A stretch of DNA of 64,000 nt from Flavobacterium inviolabile (GTDB taxonomy: Bacteria; Bacteroidota; Bacteroidia; Flavobacteriales; Flavobacteriaceae). Where the stretch lies: NCBI RefSeq assembly GCF_013389455.1, contig NZ_CP058278.1, positions 868,001 to 932,000 on the forward strand, written 5' to 3'. The notes beneath the pieces were generated by a model that worked only from the letters and a program-made list of their open reading frames with translations, was not told where the DNA came from and searched no databases. This document shows, one piece after another, positions 8,188 through 17,438 of the stretch. A program made the position numbers and the translations under genes. Each line of letters begins with the position of its first letter. The stretch's first letter is position 1.

Positions 8188-9813
8188 ATGACAAAAAACA
8201 AATTTTACATAGTACTGTTTTTACTTTTCGGAGCGGTTGTTTTTGGTCAGCAAAAACCGGTACAGGTAACCGTTGATTCTACCAAAATTAAAATAGGATC
8301 ACAGTTTAAACTGACGTTAAAAACCACTGTCGACAGTAGTGCACACGTCTTTTTTCCGGATAGTAAAACCTTTGGATTATTTGAAGTACTGGAATCATAT
8401 CCGGTTGATACCATTAAAAAAGATGCCCGGTACGAACTGATTAAAAGATACGGACTGACCCAGTTTGATTCCGGAAAATATGCCATACCGCAATTACCGG
8501 TAATCATCAACGGACGCCAGTTCATTACCGATTCACTGCCTCCGGTAACGGTCACAAATGTTGTGGTAGATACGACCAAACAACAAATGTATGACATCAA
8601 AACCATCGTTACCGTAGATAAACCCATTAGTAACGTTTGGAAATACAGCATGATACTGCTGCTGATTATCGGCATTGGCTTTCTGGTAAACTGGCTGCTT
8701 AAACGATACCAGAACAGGGATAAAAAAGAAGAAATTATCTATGCTTCTCCGATAGAAAAAGCAACCAGCCTGTTGCAAAACCTGGAGAAAAAAGAACTTT
8801 GGCAAAAAGGAGAAGTAAAAGACTATTACTCCGAAATGACCGATATTACCCGTACCTATATTGAAGAAACCATTCAGGTTCCGGCAATGGAAAGTACAAC
8901 GGCCGAATTATTGACCGCACTGAAAGCCGCTGTGATTAAAAAGAAAATGGGCATTAAAAAAGACACTTTCGAAACCTTTGAAAGAATCCTGAAAAATGCC
9001 GATTTAGTGAAGTTTGCGAAATCAAAACCACTGGATTTTGAAATTGCAGACGACAGAAAGAACATCGAAAAAATTATATTCACAATAGAAAAGTCCATTC
9101 CGAAAGAAGTGGAGCAATCCATAGAAGACGAAAGACTGAAAAGAGAAAAACTGATTAAAAATCAGAAAGTACGACGTATCCTGATAGCCGTTGCAACCAG
9201 CGTTGTCCTGTTTATTGGAACATTTATGTACTACCTGTCTACAGACGGACTGGATTTTATAAAAGATAAATTTATAGGGCACAGTACAAAAGACCTGCTA
9301 AATGGCGAATGGGTGAAAAGTGAATATGGAGAACCGTCCATTATTCTTGAAACACCAAAAGTGCTGAAACGTTTTCAGGAAGAAAAAATTCAGAACAACC
9401 TGCCGCCGAATGTCAGATCGTCGCAGAAGTTTATCTACGGAAGCCTGATCGACAATTTCAATATTGTAATTAATACAACGGCATTTAAAGACTCTGTTGC
9501 GGCTAATAATGATGTCATCCTGAACGAGAACCTGGCGCGGTTTGAAAAAACGGTAGGAGCCAAAGGAATTATCGTTAAAACCGATGATTTTGAAATTAAA
9601 GATGGCTTTACCGGCAAGAGAGGTTACGGATCGATGACGATTTTTAACCCGGTAAAAAATGAAGACCAGCGAATGGCTTACCAGATGATTGTTTTCTCCC
9701 AGAAATTCGGAGTACAGGAAATAGTCCTGGTATATCGCGACGAAGATGAAAAAGCAAAAGAAATAGCCGAAAGGATAATTAACTCTATTGAACTCAGAAA
9801 ACTAGGCGAATAA
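8188..9813 (+). CDS. BatD-like membrane protein with two transmembrane segments
   Basis: A 541-residue protein with a signal peptide (MTKNKFYIVLFLLFGAVVFG). A periplasmic beta-rich region resembling the N-terminus of BatD (residues about 22-150) precedes a transmembrane helix (YSMILLLIIGIGFLVNWLL). Then comes a charged cytoplasmic helical part, a second transmembrane helix near residue 335 (ILIAVATSVVLFIGTFMYYL), and a C-terminal domain of about 185 residues I do not recognise. It lies between DUF58 (2-base gap) and batA (1-base overlap), so it is part of the operon and probably a structural partner of the Bat complex. Confidence 0.8.
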   Translation: MTKNKFYIVLFLLFGAVVFGQQKPVQVTVDSTKIKIGSQFKLTLKTTVDSSAHVFFPDSKTFGLFEVLESYPVDTIKKDARYELIKRYGLTQFDSGKYAIPQLPVIINGRQFITDSLPPVTVTNVVVDTTKQQMYDIKTIVTVDKPISNVWKYSMILLLIIGIGFLVNWLLKRYQNRDKKEEIIYASPIEKATSLLQNLEKKELWQKGEVKDYYSEMTDITRTYIEETIQVPAMESTTAELLTALKAAVIKKKMGIKKDTFETFERILKNADLVKFAKSKPLDFEIADDRKNIEKIIFTIEKSIPKEVEQSIEDERLKREKLIKNQKVRRILIAVATSVVLFIGTFMYYLSTDGLDFIKDKFIGHSTKDLLNGEWVKSEYGEPSIILETPKVLKRFQEEKIQNNLPPNVRSSQKFIYGSLIDNFNIVINTTAFKDSVAANNDVILNENLARFEKTVGAKGIIVKTDDFEIKDGFTGKRGYGSMTIFNPVKNEDQRMAYQMIVFSQKFGVQEIVLVYRDEDEKAKEIAERIINSIELRKLGE

Positions 9814-10814
9814 TGAAGAATGTTACGTTTTTACATCCCGAATTTTTTTGGCTGTTTTTGGCATTGCCAATAGCAATAGCCTGGTATTTCTGGAAAAGAA
9901 ATAAGCAGACCGCAACATTAAAGATAAGTTCTGTAAAAGGATTTAAAGCGGCACCCTCGGTTTTGCCAAAGCTAAAACCGGTATTGTTTGTTTTAAGAAT
10001 GCTGGCATTAAGCGCGATGATCGTAGCATTGGCAAGACCGCAGTCGACAGACGTGACCAATAAAACAAGAACCTCAAGAGGTATTGATATCGTTATGGCG
10101 ATTGACGTTTCCGGAAGTATGCTGGCCAAAGATTTAAAGCCCAACCGTATGGAAGCGTTAAAACGGGTGGCTTCGGAATTTGTTGAAGAAAGACCAAACG
10201 ACAGAATCGGACTGGTGGTTTATGCTGCCGAAAGTTATACCAAAACACCGGTAACGAGCGATAAAGCAGTGGTTTTAGAAGCGTTGAAAGGCGTTAAATA
10301 TGATAACGTTTTACAGGACGGTACCGGAATCGGTGTCGGACTGGCCACGGCGGTAAACCGTTTAAAAGACAGTAAAGCCAAAAGTAAAGTGGTGATCTTG
10401 CTGACAGACGGTGTGAACAATGCCGGATTTATTGATCCGAGAATGGCTTCTGAAATTGCAAAAGAATACGGAATCAGAGTTTATACTATCGGAATCGGGA
10501 CAAACGGCATGGCCGAATTCCCGTATGCAATTGCACCAAACGGGCAATTCCTTTTCCGGATGATGCAGGTGGAAATTGACGAAAAGCTGATGAAAGAAAT
10601 TGCCGCGACAACAAACGGGAAATATTTCAGAGCAACCAGCAATAAAAGCTTGGAGAATATTTATAATGAAATCAATAAATTGGAAAAAACCGAAATTGAA
10701 GAAATGAAATACTTCAACTACGACGAAAAATACAGACCGTTTGTATTCTTCGCACTGGGACTTCTGGTTTTGGAGATCTTATTGAGAAAAACTGTTTTTA
10801 GAAGCTTTATCTAG
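9813..10814 (+). CDS. batA: BatA, VWA-domain membrane protein
   Basis: Inner-membrane protein of the Bacteroidota aerotolerance-associated (Bat) operon, 333 residues. Order: N-terminal transmembrane helix (residues about 9-27), second helix about 57-75, VWA domain with MIDAS DxSxS at Asp98-Ser100-Ser102 and LLTDGVNNAG later, and a C-terminal transmembrane helix (FVFFALGLLVLEILL). The start overlaps the previous stop by one base (TAATG). It probably acts as a metal-dependent protein-binding module with BatB and MoxR; the biochemical role of the complex is unsettled in the literature. Confidence 0.95.
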   Translation: MKNVTFLHPEFFWLFLALPIAIAWYFWKRNKQTATLKISSVKGFKAAPSVLPKLKPVLFVLRMLALSAMIVALARPQSTDVTNKTRTSRGIDIVMAIDVSGSMLAKDLKPNRMEALKRVASEFVEERPNDRIGLVVYAAESYTKTPVTSDKAVVLEALKGVKYDNVLQDGTGIGVGLATAVNRLKDSKAKSKVVILLTDGVNNAGFIDPRMASEIAKEYGIRVYTIGIGTNGMAEFPYAIAPNGQFLFRMMQVEIDEKLMKEIAATTNGKYFRATSNKSLENIYNEINKLEKTEIEEMKYFNYDEKYRPFVFFALGLLVLEILLRKTVFRSFI

Positions 10815-10816
10815 TT

Positions 10817-11851
10817 ATGTGGGAATTTGAAGAACCGAAATATTTTTATCTGCTGGCAATATTACCCATATTGGTTTTGCTCTTTCTGATCAATCTGTAT
10901 TGGAAACGAAAAAAACAAAAGCAGTTTGGCGACCTGGAACTAATTAAAAAACTGAGTCCGGAAAAATCGATATTCAAACCGGTTTTAAAACTGGTGGTGG
11001 TATTATTGGCTTTAGCCGGAATTATACTCGCTTTGGTCAACCCGAAAATTGGAACCAAAATGGAAACCGTAAAACGTCAGGGAGTGGATATTGTTTTTGC
11101 AGTGGACATCTCTAAAAGTATGCTGGCGGAAGACATTGCACCTAACCGGCTTGAAAAAAGCAAGCAGATCGTTTCCCAGATCATCAATCAGCTGGGGTCG
11201 GATAGAATCGGGATTGTAGGCTATGCAGGAAGTGCCTATCCTGTACTGCCGATAACAACAGACTACAGCGTTGCCAAAATGTACCTGCAAAGCATGAATA
11301 CCGATATGGTCTCTTCGCAGGGAACCGCTTTGTCTGAAGCAATTAAACTGGCAACCTCTTATTTTGATGACCCGCAAACCAGCAAACTGATTGTACTGAT
11401 CTCGGATGGTGAAGATCATGGTGAAGGATTTGAAGAAGCGGTAGAAGAAGCCAAAGAAAAAAGAATTAAGATACTGACAATAGGAGTAGGTACCGAAAAA
11501 GGAGGGCCGATTCCATTGAGAAGAAACGGGACTATTGAAGGATTTAAAAAAGATTCAAAAGGAGAAACGGTTGTAACCAAGCTTTATCCGGAAACCTTAA
11601 AAACCATCGCTAAAAATGCCAATGGCGGCTATGTGTTTGGAGGAAATACGAAAGAAGTGATCGAGTTTGTTAAAAACGGACTGGACAATCTGGAAAAAAC
11701 AGATTTTGAAAGCCAGCAAATGGCCGATTTCCAATCGCAGTACCAATGGTTTTTAGGCATTGCTTTTGTATTGTTACTACTGGATGTGTTCTTCCTGGAA
11801 AGAAAAACCGCCTGGGTTAAGAAGTTGAATTTATTTAATGAAAAAGAATAA
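10817..11851 (+). CDS. batB: BatB, VWA-domain membrane protein
   Basis: Paralogue of BatA, 344 residues. Transmembrane helices lie at about 10-27 and 57-73. The VWA domain has MIDAS Asp97-Ser99-Ser101 (DISKSM), and LISDGEDHGEGFEEA provides the later metal-site acid. A C-terminal helix (WFLGIAFVLLLLDVFFL) anchors the end. It follows batA by two bases and overlaps batC by one, so translation is coupled across the cluster. Confidence 0.95.
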   Translation: MWEFEEPKYFYLLAILPILVLLFLINLYWKRKKQKQFGDLELIKKLSPEKSIFKPVLKLVVVLLALAGIILALVNPKIGTKMETVKRQGVDIVFAVDISKSMLAEDIAPNRLEKSKQIVSQIINQLGSDRIGIVGYAGSAYPVLPITTDYSVAKMYLQSMNTDMVSSQGTALSEAIKLATSYFDDPQTSKLIVLISDGEDHGEGFEEAVEEAKEKRIKILTIGVGTEKGGPIPLRRNGTIEGFKKDSKGETVVTKLYPETLKTIAKNANGGYVFGGNTKEVIEFVKNGLDNLEKTDFESQQMADFQSQYQWFLGIAFVLLLLDVFFLERKTAWVKKLNLFNEKE

Positions 11852-12621
11852 TGAAGAAGTTGTTTAGCTATTATTTTTTACTATTCTCTTTTGCAGTACT
11901 GGGCCAGATTAAAGACCGGAACCTGCCAAGAGGGAATGAAGCCTTTGAAGAGAAAAGTTATTCCGAAGCGGAAGCAGATTACCGTATTTCTCATTCAAAA
12001 GTACCGGCAAGAGCAACGGCTTCTTACAATTTAGGAAACGCGATTTACAGACAAAACCAGCCTGGTGAAGCCAAATTTGCCTATATGAAAGCAATTGAAA
12101 CGGCAAAAGGCAAAAGACAGAAACACAAAGCATTTCACAATATCGGAAATGTATTCATGCTGAAAAAAAACTACGAAGCGGCTGTGGAAGCCTATAAAAA
12201 TGCGTTGCGAAACAACCCGTTTGATGAAGAAACGCGTTACAATTATGCTTTGGCAAAGAAAAAACTGAAAGAGAATCCGCCGAAGAAAAACGATAAAAAC
12301 AAAGACAAGAATAAAGATAAAGACAAAAACAAGGATCAGCAGGATAAGGACAACAAAGGAAAAGGAGACGATAAGAAAGATCAGAACAAAGACAAAGGTC
12401 AGGATAAAAAAGACGATAAAGGCGATCCTAAAAATAAAGACAACAAAGACGGGAAAGGCGATAAAGACAAACAAAATGCCCCGCCACAGTCGGGCGGTGC
12501 TTCCAGACAAAGAATGGAAAACCTGCTGGATGCGGTAAATAATGAAGAGAAGAAAATACAGGACAAGGTAAAAGCCAGAGAAGTAAAAGGCAGTCCGGTT
12601 AAAAATGAAAAAGACTGGTAA
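11851..12621 (+). CDS. batC: BatC, TPR protein with Lys/Asp-rich tail
   Basis: A 256-residue exported or membrane-anchored TPR protein. It has a signal peptide (MKKLFSYYFLLFSFAVLGQ) and three or so TPR units at about residues 25-135 (for example ASYNLGNAIYRQNQPGEAKF and KAFHNIGNVFMLKKNYEAAV). Residues about 145-208 (12283-12480) are low-complexity, built of K, D, N, G and Q in KDKNKD-like units, followed by a short helical end. TPRs suggest a scaffold for BatA/BatB. The charged tail is typical of BatC and is probably disordered. The antisense open frame over it is a composition artefact. Confidence 0.92.
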   Translation: MKKLFSYYFLLFSFAVLGQIKDRNLPRGNEAFEEKSYSEAEADYRISHSKVPARATASYNLGNAIYRQNQPGEAKFAYMKAIETAKGKRQKHKAFHNIGNVFMLKKNYEAAVEAYKNALRNNPFDEETRYNYALAKKKLKENPPKKNDKNKDKNKDKDKNKDQQDKDNKGKGDDKKDQNKDKGQDKKDDKGDPKNKDNKDGKGDKDKQNAPPQSGGASRQRMENLLDAVNNEEKKIQDKVKAREVKGSPVKNEKDW

Positions 12622-12675
12622 GGGATTATAGAAATTAAGGGATTGACACACAGAAAAACATTGGGATTATAAAAA

Positions 12676-14433
12676 ATGAAGAAATATATTTTTCTACTAT
12701 TATTAAGTTTTCAGGGATTACTCGCTCAGGTACAATTTGACGCCAGTGTGAGCAAAACTTCTTTGGGAATCAACGAACGTTTACGGGTTGATTTTACGAT
12801 GAATGAAGATGGTGATAATTTTAGTCCGCCTGCTTTTGAAGGCTTCAGAGTAGTGGGCGGCCCGAATCAGGCAGTGAGTTACTCCTGGATGAACGGAAAA
12901 AAATCCTTCAACAAATCCTTTTCGTATTTTTTGATGCCGCTAAAAAAAGGAACGCTGGTTATCAAACAGGCCTCCATTGAAATTGAAGGTAAAATTTACA
13001 AAACGGCACCCATTAAAGTAACGATCACCAATGCCGTTCAGGAAGAAGTAAACCCATACAACCCACAGCAGAAAATGGGTGAGGGAATCCATTTGGTGGC
13101 AGAAATATCCAAAACCAATCCGTACATAAACGAACCGATTACGGTTGTGTACAAGCTCTATGTGAGCAATACAGCCAGCGTGCGGAACTGGAGAGAAATG
13201 GCAAGTCCGAAATACAATGATTTCTGGAGCCAGAACATCGATATTAAAAAACTGGTTGTCGAAAACGGAAAATACAACGGAGAAGATTACCGCTATGTGG
13301 TATTGCGCAAAACAGTGCTGTATCCGCAAAAAGCCGGAAAACTGGAAATAGAACCGCTTTCTCTGGACATCGAAGTTGATTTGCCTACAGGACGCCGTGA
13401 TTTCTTCGGACGAATGGAATATGCCAGCGGGAATAAAACCGTTTCTGCCGGAGCAAAATCCATTAGTGTGCGATCCTTGCCCGAAGCCGGAAAACCGGTT
13501 GATTTCTCCGGAGCTGTTGGTGACTTTGACTTTAAAGTAACCCCATCAAAAACAACCTTAAAATCCGGGGAATCGCTGGATTTGGTAGTAAGTGTTTCCG
13601 GAAAAGGAAACCTGAAACTCTTTAACCTGCCCAAACCGGTAGTGCCAAGTGCGCTGGAAATGTATGATCCGGAACACAAGGAAAAGGTAAACACGCCGCT
13701 TTCCGGTATGCAGGGTGAAATTACCGATACCTATACGATTATACCACAATACAAAGGAAATTACCAGATCAAACCAATGGTATTCTCCTATTTTGATTTG
13801 AGTGCCAATGCCTATAAAACCATTACGTCAAAAGAAATTATGGTAAATGTGCTGGACGGACCAATGCCAACATCGGGTGATCCTCAGGTTGCTTCGGCAG
13901 AAGGCAAACAAAATGTGGTGGCAAACGACCAGTTCCAGTTTATTAAACTGAAAACCAACCTTGCGGCTGTTGCCCAAAAAGACTTTTTAGGCTCCGGGCT
14001 TTTCTATTCGCTTTTGCTGGCGCCGTTTTTAATCATCCCGGTAATCGTTCTGGCGAAGAAGAAAAAAGAAGCGATAGACGGTGATGTAGCCGGTAATAAA
14101 ATCCGTCAGTCAAACAAACTGGCTAAGAAATTCCTGTCGGAAGCAAACAAACAACTGGGCAGCAAGGAAGCCTTTTATGTGGCAATGGAAAAAGCCTTAC
14201 ACAACTTCCTGAAAGCCAAACTGCACATTGAAACCTCCGAAATGAGTAAAGAAAACATCCGGGAATTACTGCTCTCTAAAAAAGCAGCACCGGATACCGT
14301 TCAAAACTTTATCGCCTTGATGGACAGCTGCGAATTTGCCCGTTATACCCCGGCATCTGTAGGAACCATGCAGCAGGATTATGACAAAGCAGTAACCGTA
14401 ATTTCCGGATTGGAAAAACAAATCAATAATTAA
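12676..14433 (+). CDS. batD: BatD (BAM/DUF domain) membrane protein
   Basis: A 585-residue envelope protein. The signal peptide is MKKYIFLLLLSFQGLLAQ, followed by a large periplasmic part of repeated beta-sandwich units (VSKTSLGINERLRVDF, VAEISKTNPYINEPITVVYK, FKVTPSKTTLKSGESLDLVV). One transmembrane helix lies near residues 445-463 (GLFYSLLLAPFLIIPVIVLA), with a cytoplasmic tail of about 120 residues. This layout is that of Bat operon BatD. It is probably the periplasmic arm of the complex. A 54-base gap from batC is the widest within batA-E. Confidence 0.93.
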   Translation: MKKYIFLLLLSFQGLLAQVQFDASVSKTSLGINERLRVDFTMNEDGDNFSPPAFEGFRVVGGPNQAVSYSWMNGKKSFNKSFSYFLMPLKKGTLVIKQASIEIEGKIYKTAPIKVTITNAVQEEVNPYNPQQKMGEGIHLVAEISKTNPYINEPITVVYKLYVSNTASVRNWREMASPKYNDFWSQNIDIKKLVVENGKYNGEDYRYVVLRKTVLYPQKAGKLEIEPLSLDIEVDLPTGRRDFFGRMEYASGNKTVSAGAKSISVRSLPEAGKPVDFSGAVGDFDFKVTPSKTTLKSGESLDLVVSVSGKGNLKLFNLPKPVVPSALEMYDPEHKEKVNTPLSGMQGEITDTYTIIPQYKGNYQIKPMVFSYFDLSANAYKTITSKEIMVNVLDGPMPTSGDPQVASAEGKQNVVANDQFQFIKLKTNLAAVAQKDFLGSGLFYSLLLAPFLIIPVIVLAKKKKEAIDGDVAGNKIRQSNKLAKKFLSEANKQLGSKEAFYVAMEKALHNFLKAKLHIETSEMSKENIRELLLSKKAAPDTVQNFIALMDSCEFARYTPASVGTMQQDYDKAVTVISGLEKQINN

Positions 14434-14438
14434 TCGCC

Positions 14439-15182
14439 ATGAAAAAGTTATTATATATACTACTGTTGGTAACTCAGGTATTTTGGGGACAGTCTGCTTT
14501 TGAAAAAGGAAATGATAGTTATAAAAAAGAAAAATACGAAGAGGCGGTTGCACAGTATGAGCAGGTGTTGAAATCCGGTAAACAATCGGCAGAACTGTAT
14601 TTTAATCTGGCAAATTCCTATTATAAAATGCATCAGGTAGCACCGGCGATTTACAACTATGAAAAAGCGCTGCTGTTAAATCCTGACGATACAGACGTTC
14701 AGACCAATTTGAAGTTTGCTCAGAAAATGACGATTGATGAAATTAAAGTCGTTCCTAAAGTGGGCTTTTCTAAAATGATAGACGACTTGTTGGATGTGTT
14801 TCATTATGAAAGCTGGGCATGGCTTGCTGTTGGGGCATCCGTATTGTTCCTGCTGTTTTTTATAGGCTATTATTTTGCCCGTATCACCGTAGTGAAAAGA
14901 ATCTTTTTCTTCGGGATGTTTGTTGTGCTGCTGGGCATGTTTATCAGTATTGCTGCTGCAATAGCAGAAAGAGATCATTATAAAAACGAAAGACCTGCCA
15001 TTGTTTTTGCAGAAGTAGCTCCGGTGAAAAGCGAACCGAAAACGACGGCTTCCGATGCTTTTGTACTACACGAAGGAACCAAAGTTTTTGTGATCGAATC
15101 ACTGGACAATTGGAGAAAAATCCAGCTGACCGATGATACCGAAGGCTGGATCGAAAAAGACGCGATTAAAGAACTGAAATAA
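14439..15182 (+). CDS. batE: BatE, TPR and SH3-domain membrane protein
   Basis: Last gene of the Bat operon, 247 residues. Order: signal peptide (MKKLLYILLLVTQVFWGQ), TPR repeats at about residues 20-85 (AELYFNLANSYYKMHQVAPA), two transmembrane helices at about 125-170, then a C-terminal bacterial SH3-like domain (VKSEPKTTASDAFVLHEGTK ... WIEKDAIKEL). It starts 5 bases after batD. SH3 domains in this position often bind peptidoglycan or partners; the exact role is not known. Confidence 0.93.
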   Translation: MKKLLYILLLVTQVFWGQSAFEKGNDSYKKEKYEEAVAQYEQVLKSGKQSAELYFNLANSYYKMHQVAPAIYNYEKALLLNPDDTDVQTNLKFAQKMTIDEIKVVPKVGFSKMIDDLLDVFHYESWAWLAVGASVLFLLFFIGYYFARITVVKRIFFFGMFVVLLGMFISIAAAIAERDHYKNERPAIVFAEVAPVKSEPKTTASDAFVLHEGTKVFVIESLDNWRKIQLTDDTEGWIEKDAIKELK

Positions 15183-15183
15183 A

Positions 15184-15723
15184 TTATTGCGGCGCTGAAG
15201 AAACCGGTTCTTCCGGAGTATCCATGGTCTTAAAATCGTCATACCATTCTTTTACACTTGGAAAAATAAGCTTTGAAGTTTCCTGTATCGGATTGTAAAA
15301 TAAAGATTTATCCATGGTTTCCTGAGAAAGGAAATAATGGTCAATATTGACCTTCTGGAAAAGATTTAGAAGAATACTCAGAATCAGTGCCATTTTCAGC
15401 GTACCAAAAACACCGCCGGCAATAGTGTTTAACCAGCCCATCTGGGCAAAACTGGCAATTCCGGTAAAGAGCTTTGCCAGTAAAATAATACCGACAACAA
15501 CCAGGATAAAAGTGAGCCCGAAAGCAATCACTTCGATATATCTGGGATTCCACGAAACATGATTCTCAATAACGGAGCGTACCAGATGGGAACATTTTAT
15601 AGCCAGGATAATACCGATAATTAGGGAAACAAATGAAGCTAGAGCTACAAAAAGACCCTGGCGGAAACCCTGGATAAAACCGTATACTAAAATGGCAGCT
15701 AAAATGATATCAAAGAAACTCAT
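15184..15723 (-). CDS. cvpA: CvpA family membrane protein
   Basis: A 179-residue inner-membrane protein with four hydrophobic segments (FDIILAAILVYGFIQGFRQG at the N-terminus, then FVALASFVSLIIGIILAI, VIAFGLTFILVVVGIILLAK and TLKMALILSILLNL). The early G-F-x-x-G-F-R-x-G pattern is the CvpA signature. Members have been linked to purine- and envelope-related phenotypes, without a defined reaction. A longer frame from a TTG at 15744 would begin inside the -7 box at 15742-15749, so I use the ATG at 15723. It converges on batE with one base between stops. Confidence 0.85.
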   Translation of the reverse strand: MSFFDIILAAILVYGFIQGFRQGLFVALASFVSLIIGIILAIKCSHLVRSVIENHVSWNPRYIEVIAFGLTFILVVVGIILLAKLFTGIASFAQMGWLNTIAGGVFGTLKMALILSILLNLFQKVNIDHYFLSQETMDKSLFYNPIQETSKLIFPSVKEWYDDFKTMDTPEEPVSSAPQ

Positions 15724-15741
15724 AAATAATTGGATAAAAGG

Positions 15742-15749
15742 CAAAGATA
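15742..15749 (-). promoter_or_regulatory. Promoter -7 box (TATCTTTG) for cvpA
   Basis: Perfect TANNTTTG on the minus strand, 18 bases before the ATG at 15723. It overlaps the TTG start of the longest open frame, which decides the start in favour of 15723. Confidence 0.6.
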
Positions 15750-15755
15750 AAAGAA

Positions 15756-15789
15756 TTGTGGAATGTCAAATTCCAACTTCTTATCTTTG
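15756..15789 (+). promoter_or_regulatory. Promoter TTG-N23-TATCTTTG for the 15853 gene
   Basis: A TTG at 15756-15758 and a perfect -7 box at 15782-15789, with 23 bases between. The box is back to back with the cvpA promoter, whose -7 box is only 32 bases away on the other strand. It leaves a 5' leader of about 55-60 bases. Confidence 0.55.
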
Positions 15790-15852
15790 TCGGCTCAAAT
15801 TTGTTTAAAGACTGTTAAAAGAAGTCTGATTAACAAAAAACAAAACCAAAAT

Positions 15853-16209
15853 ATGTCAAGAGACGAACAACTAAAAGAGCGTTGGGAAACGCTGGTCAAC
15901 ATACTTTCAAACCGTTTTGCCGATGGCGAAATACTGGATTTGGATGCCATCATCTATTTAATCGGAGTACAGGAACTCGGACAGCTGAAAAGAAAATTCA
16001 AAAAAGACGAAAAGCTAAACCTGATGCATATCGCTATTTGTCGTTTGCTGGAACCATACGGCTATTATGAATTTGCTTTTTTTGACGAAGACGGATGGCC
16101 GCATTATAATGTAAAAGAACAATTGCCGCCTTTAAAAGCCGGAGAACAATCGGTACTGATGAAAGAAGCGATTGTAAATTATTTCCTTGAAAAGGAATTG
16201 ATAGATTAA
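15853..16209 (+). CDS. Conserved small protein of unknown function
   Basis: A 118-residue acidic cytoplasmic protein, mostly helical (MSRDEQLKERWETLVNILSN, then DLDAIIYLIGVQELGQLKRK), ending with an aromatic segment (YYEFAFFDEDGWPHYNV). No signal peptide, transmembrane segment or catalytic motif is seen. I do not recognise its family, but codon use and its clean promoter support a real gene. The frame is open back to 15763, but that region contains the promoter, so the ATG at 15853 is taken. Upstream of pheS, from which it is separated by an independent promoter. Confidence 0.8.
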   Translation: MSRDEQLKERWETLVNILSNRFADGEILDLDAIIYLIGVQELGQLKRKFKKDEKLNLMHIAICRLLEPYGYYEFAFFDEDGWPHYNVKEQLPPLKAGEQSVLMKEAIVNYFLEKELID

Positions 16210-16295
16210 AAATCACAGCGGCAAAAACATACAGAACGGACCTTTTGAAAAGAAATTTATATGCGAAAAGCTGTGGAATCTGATTTCAAAATCCG

Positions 16296-16303
16296 TAAAT
16301 TTG
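16296..16303 (+). promoter_or_regulatory. Promoter -7 box (TAAATTTG) for pheS
   Basis: Perfect TANNTTTG 18 bases before the ATG at 16322. A longer in-frame TTG start at 16301 lies within this box and is rejected. Confidence 0.55.
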
Positions 16304-16321
16304 CCCTTTATTGAAAGACCG

Positions 16322-17341
16322 ATGATTGATAAGATAAAAGAATACATAGGCGAAGCGCAGGCTTTTACTACAGATAATAAAGAAACCCTCGAAACATTTC
16401 GAATCAAATTTTTAGGAAGCAAAGGACTTCTTAAAGATTTATTTGCGGAATTCAAAAACGTGCCAAACGACCAGAAAAAAGAATTTGGACAGGTGATCAA
16501 CTTATTAAAGACTACTGCAGAGGATAAAGTAAAATCCATTCAGGACGCTTTGGAAAGTAAAGAAGAAGCAAAAGGAATGTATGGGGATTTATCACGTCCG
16601 GGAGAACCTTTGGTTATCGGATCGCGTCACCCTATTTCAATTGTAAAAAATCAAATCGTTGATATTTTCTCCAATATCGGATTCAATGTTTCCGAAGGAC
16701 CGGAAATTGAAGACGACTGGCATAACTTTACCGCATTGAACCTTCCGGAATACCATCCGGCAAGAGATATGCAGGATACCTTCTTTATCCAGACAAACCC
16801 TGATATTTTGCTGCGCACGCACACCTCATCTGTTCAGGTACGTTATATGGAAGAAAACAAACCGCCGATCCGTACGATTTCACCAGGAAGAGTTTTCCGT
16901 AACGAAGCGGTTTCCTCCCGTTCCCACTGTATTTTTCACCAGGTGGAAGGATTGTATATTGACCAGAATGTATCTTTTGCCGATTTAAAGCAAACCTTGC
17001 TGTATTTCACAAAAGAGATGTTCGGAAAATCGAAGATCCGTTTGCGTCCGTCGTATTTCCCGTTTACCGAGCCAAGTGCTGAGGTGGATATTTACTGGGG
17101 ACTGAAAACGGAAACCGATTACCGTATTACAAAAGGAACCGGATGGCTGGAAATCATGGGCTGCGGAATGGTAGACCCTAACGTATTGAAAAATTGCGGC
17201 ATCGATGCCGATAAATATAACGGATTTGCTTTCGGTATGGGAATAGAACGTATTGCCATGTTGTTATACCAAATCGGAGATATTCGTATGTTTTATGAAA
17301 ATGACGTACGATTCTTGGAGCAGTTTAAATCCAGTATTTAA
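16322..17341 (+). CDS. pheS: Phenylalanine--tRNA ligase alpha subunit
   Basis: Class II synthetase subunit charging tRNA-Phe as an (alpha-beta)2 enzyme with PheT. The 339-residue length is normal. The N-terminal coiled coil covers residues 1-85; the catalytic core contains RTHTSSVQVRYM, SRSHCIFHQVEGLYID, LEIMGCGMVDPNVLKNCGID and motif 3 GFAFGMGIERIAML. pheT is not next to it, which is common in Bacteroidota. Followed by a terminator. Confidence 0.97.
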   Translation: MIDKIKEYIGEAQAFTTDNKETLETFRIKFLGSKGLLKDLFAEFKNVPNDQKKEFGQVINLLKTTAEDKVKSIQDALESKEEAKGMYGDLSRPGEPLVIGSRHPISIVKNQIVDIFSNIGFNVSEGPEIEDDWHNFTALNLPEYHPARDMQDTFFIQTNPDILLRTHTSSVQVRYMEENKPPIRTISPGRVFRNEAVSSRSHCIFHQVEGLYIDQNVSFADLKQTLLYFTKEMFGKSKIRLRPSYFPFTEPSAEVDIYWGLKTETDYRITKGTGWLEIMGCGMVDPNVLKNCGIDADKYNGFAFGMGIERIAMLLYQIGDIRMFYENDVRFLEQFKSSI

Positions 17342-17353
17342 AACACCATAATG

Positions 17354-17390
17354 ACGAACAGCCTGTATTGCGGGCTGTTCGTTTTATTTT
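17354..17390 (+). terminator. Intrinsic terminator after pheS
   Basis: 10-bp stem (ACGAACAGCC, 17354-17363, with 17373-17382) followed by TTTTATTTTTT. Confidence 0.85.
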
Positions 17391-17438
17391 TTATTCACGT
17401 TCTTCTGACGCTCAGAAGCCTTTTATAGTATCCTTGCA

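Noticed and set aside
12283..12480. Repetitive stretch that at first looks like a tandem-repeat array
   Set aside because: It is coding low-complexity (KDKNKD-type) sequence in BatC, with no regular repeat unit or spacers, so not CRISPR or a satellite.
12031..12651. 206-codon minus-strand open frame
   Set aside because: It is antisense to batC and arises from the Lys/Asp-rich repeat region, whose reverse complement has few stops; the predicted protein is a run of F, V, I and L.
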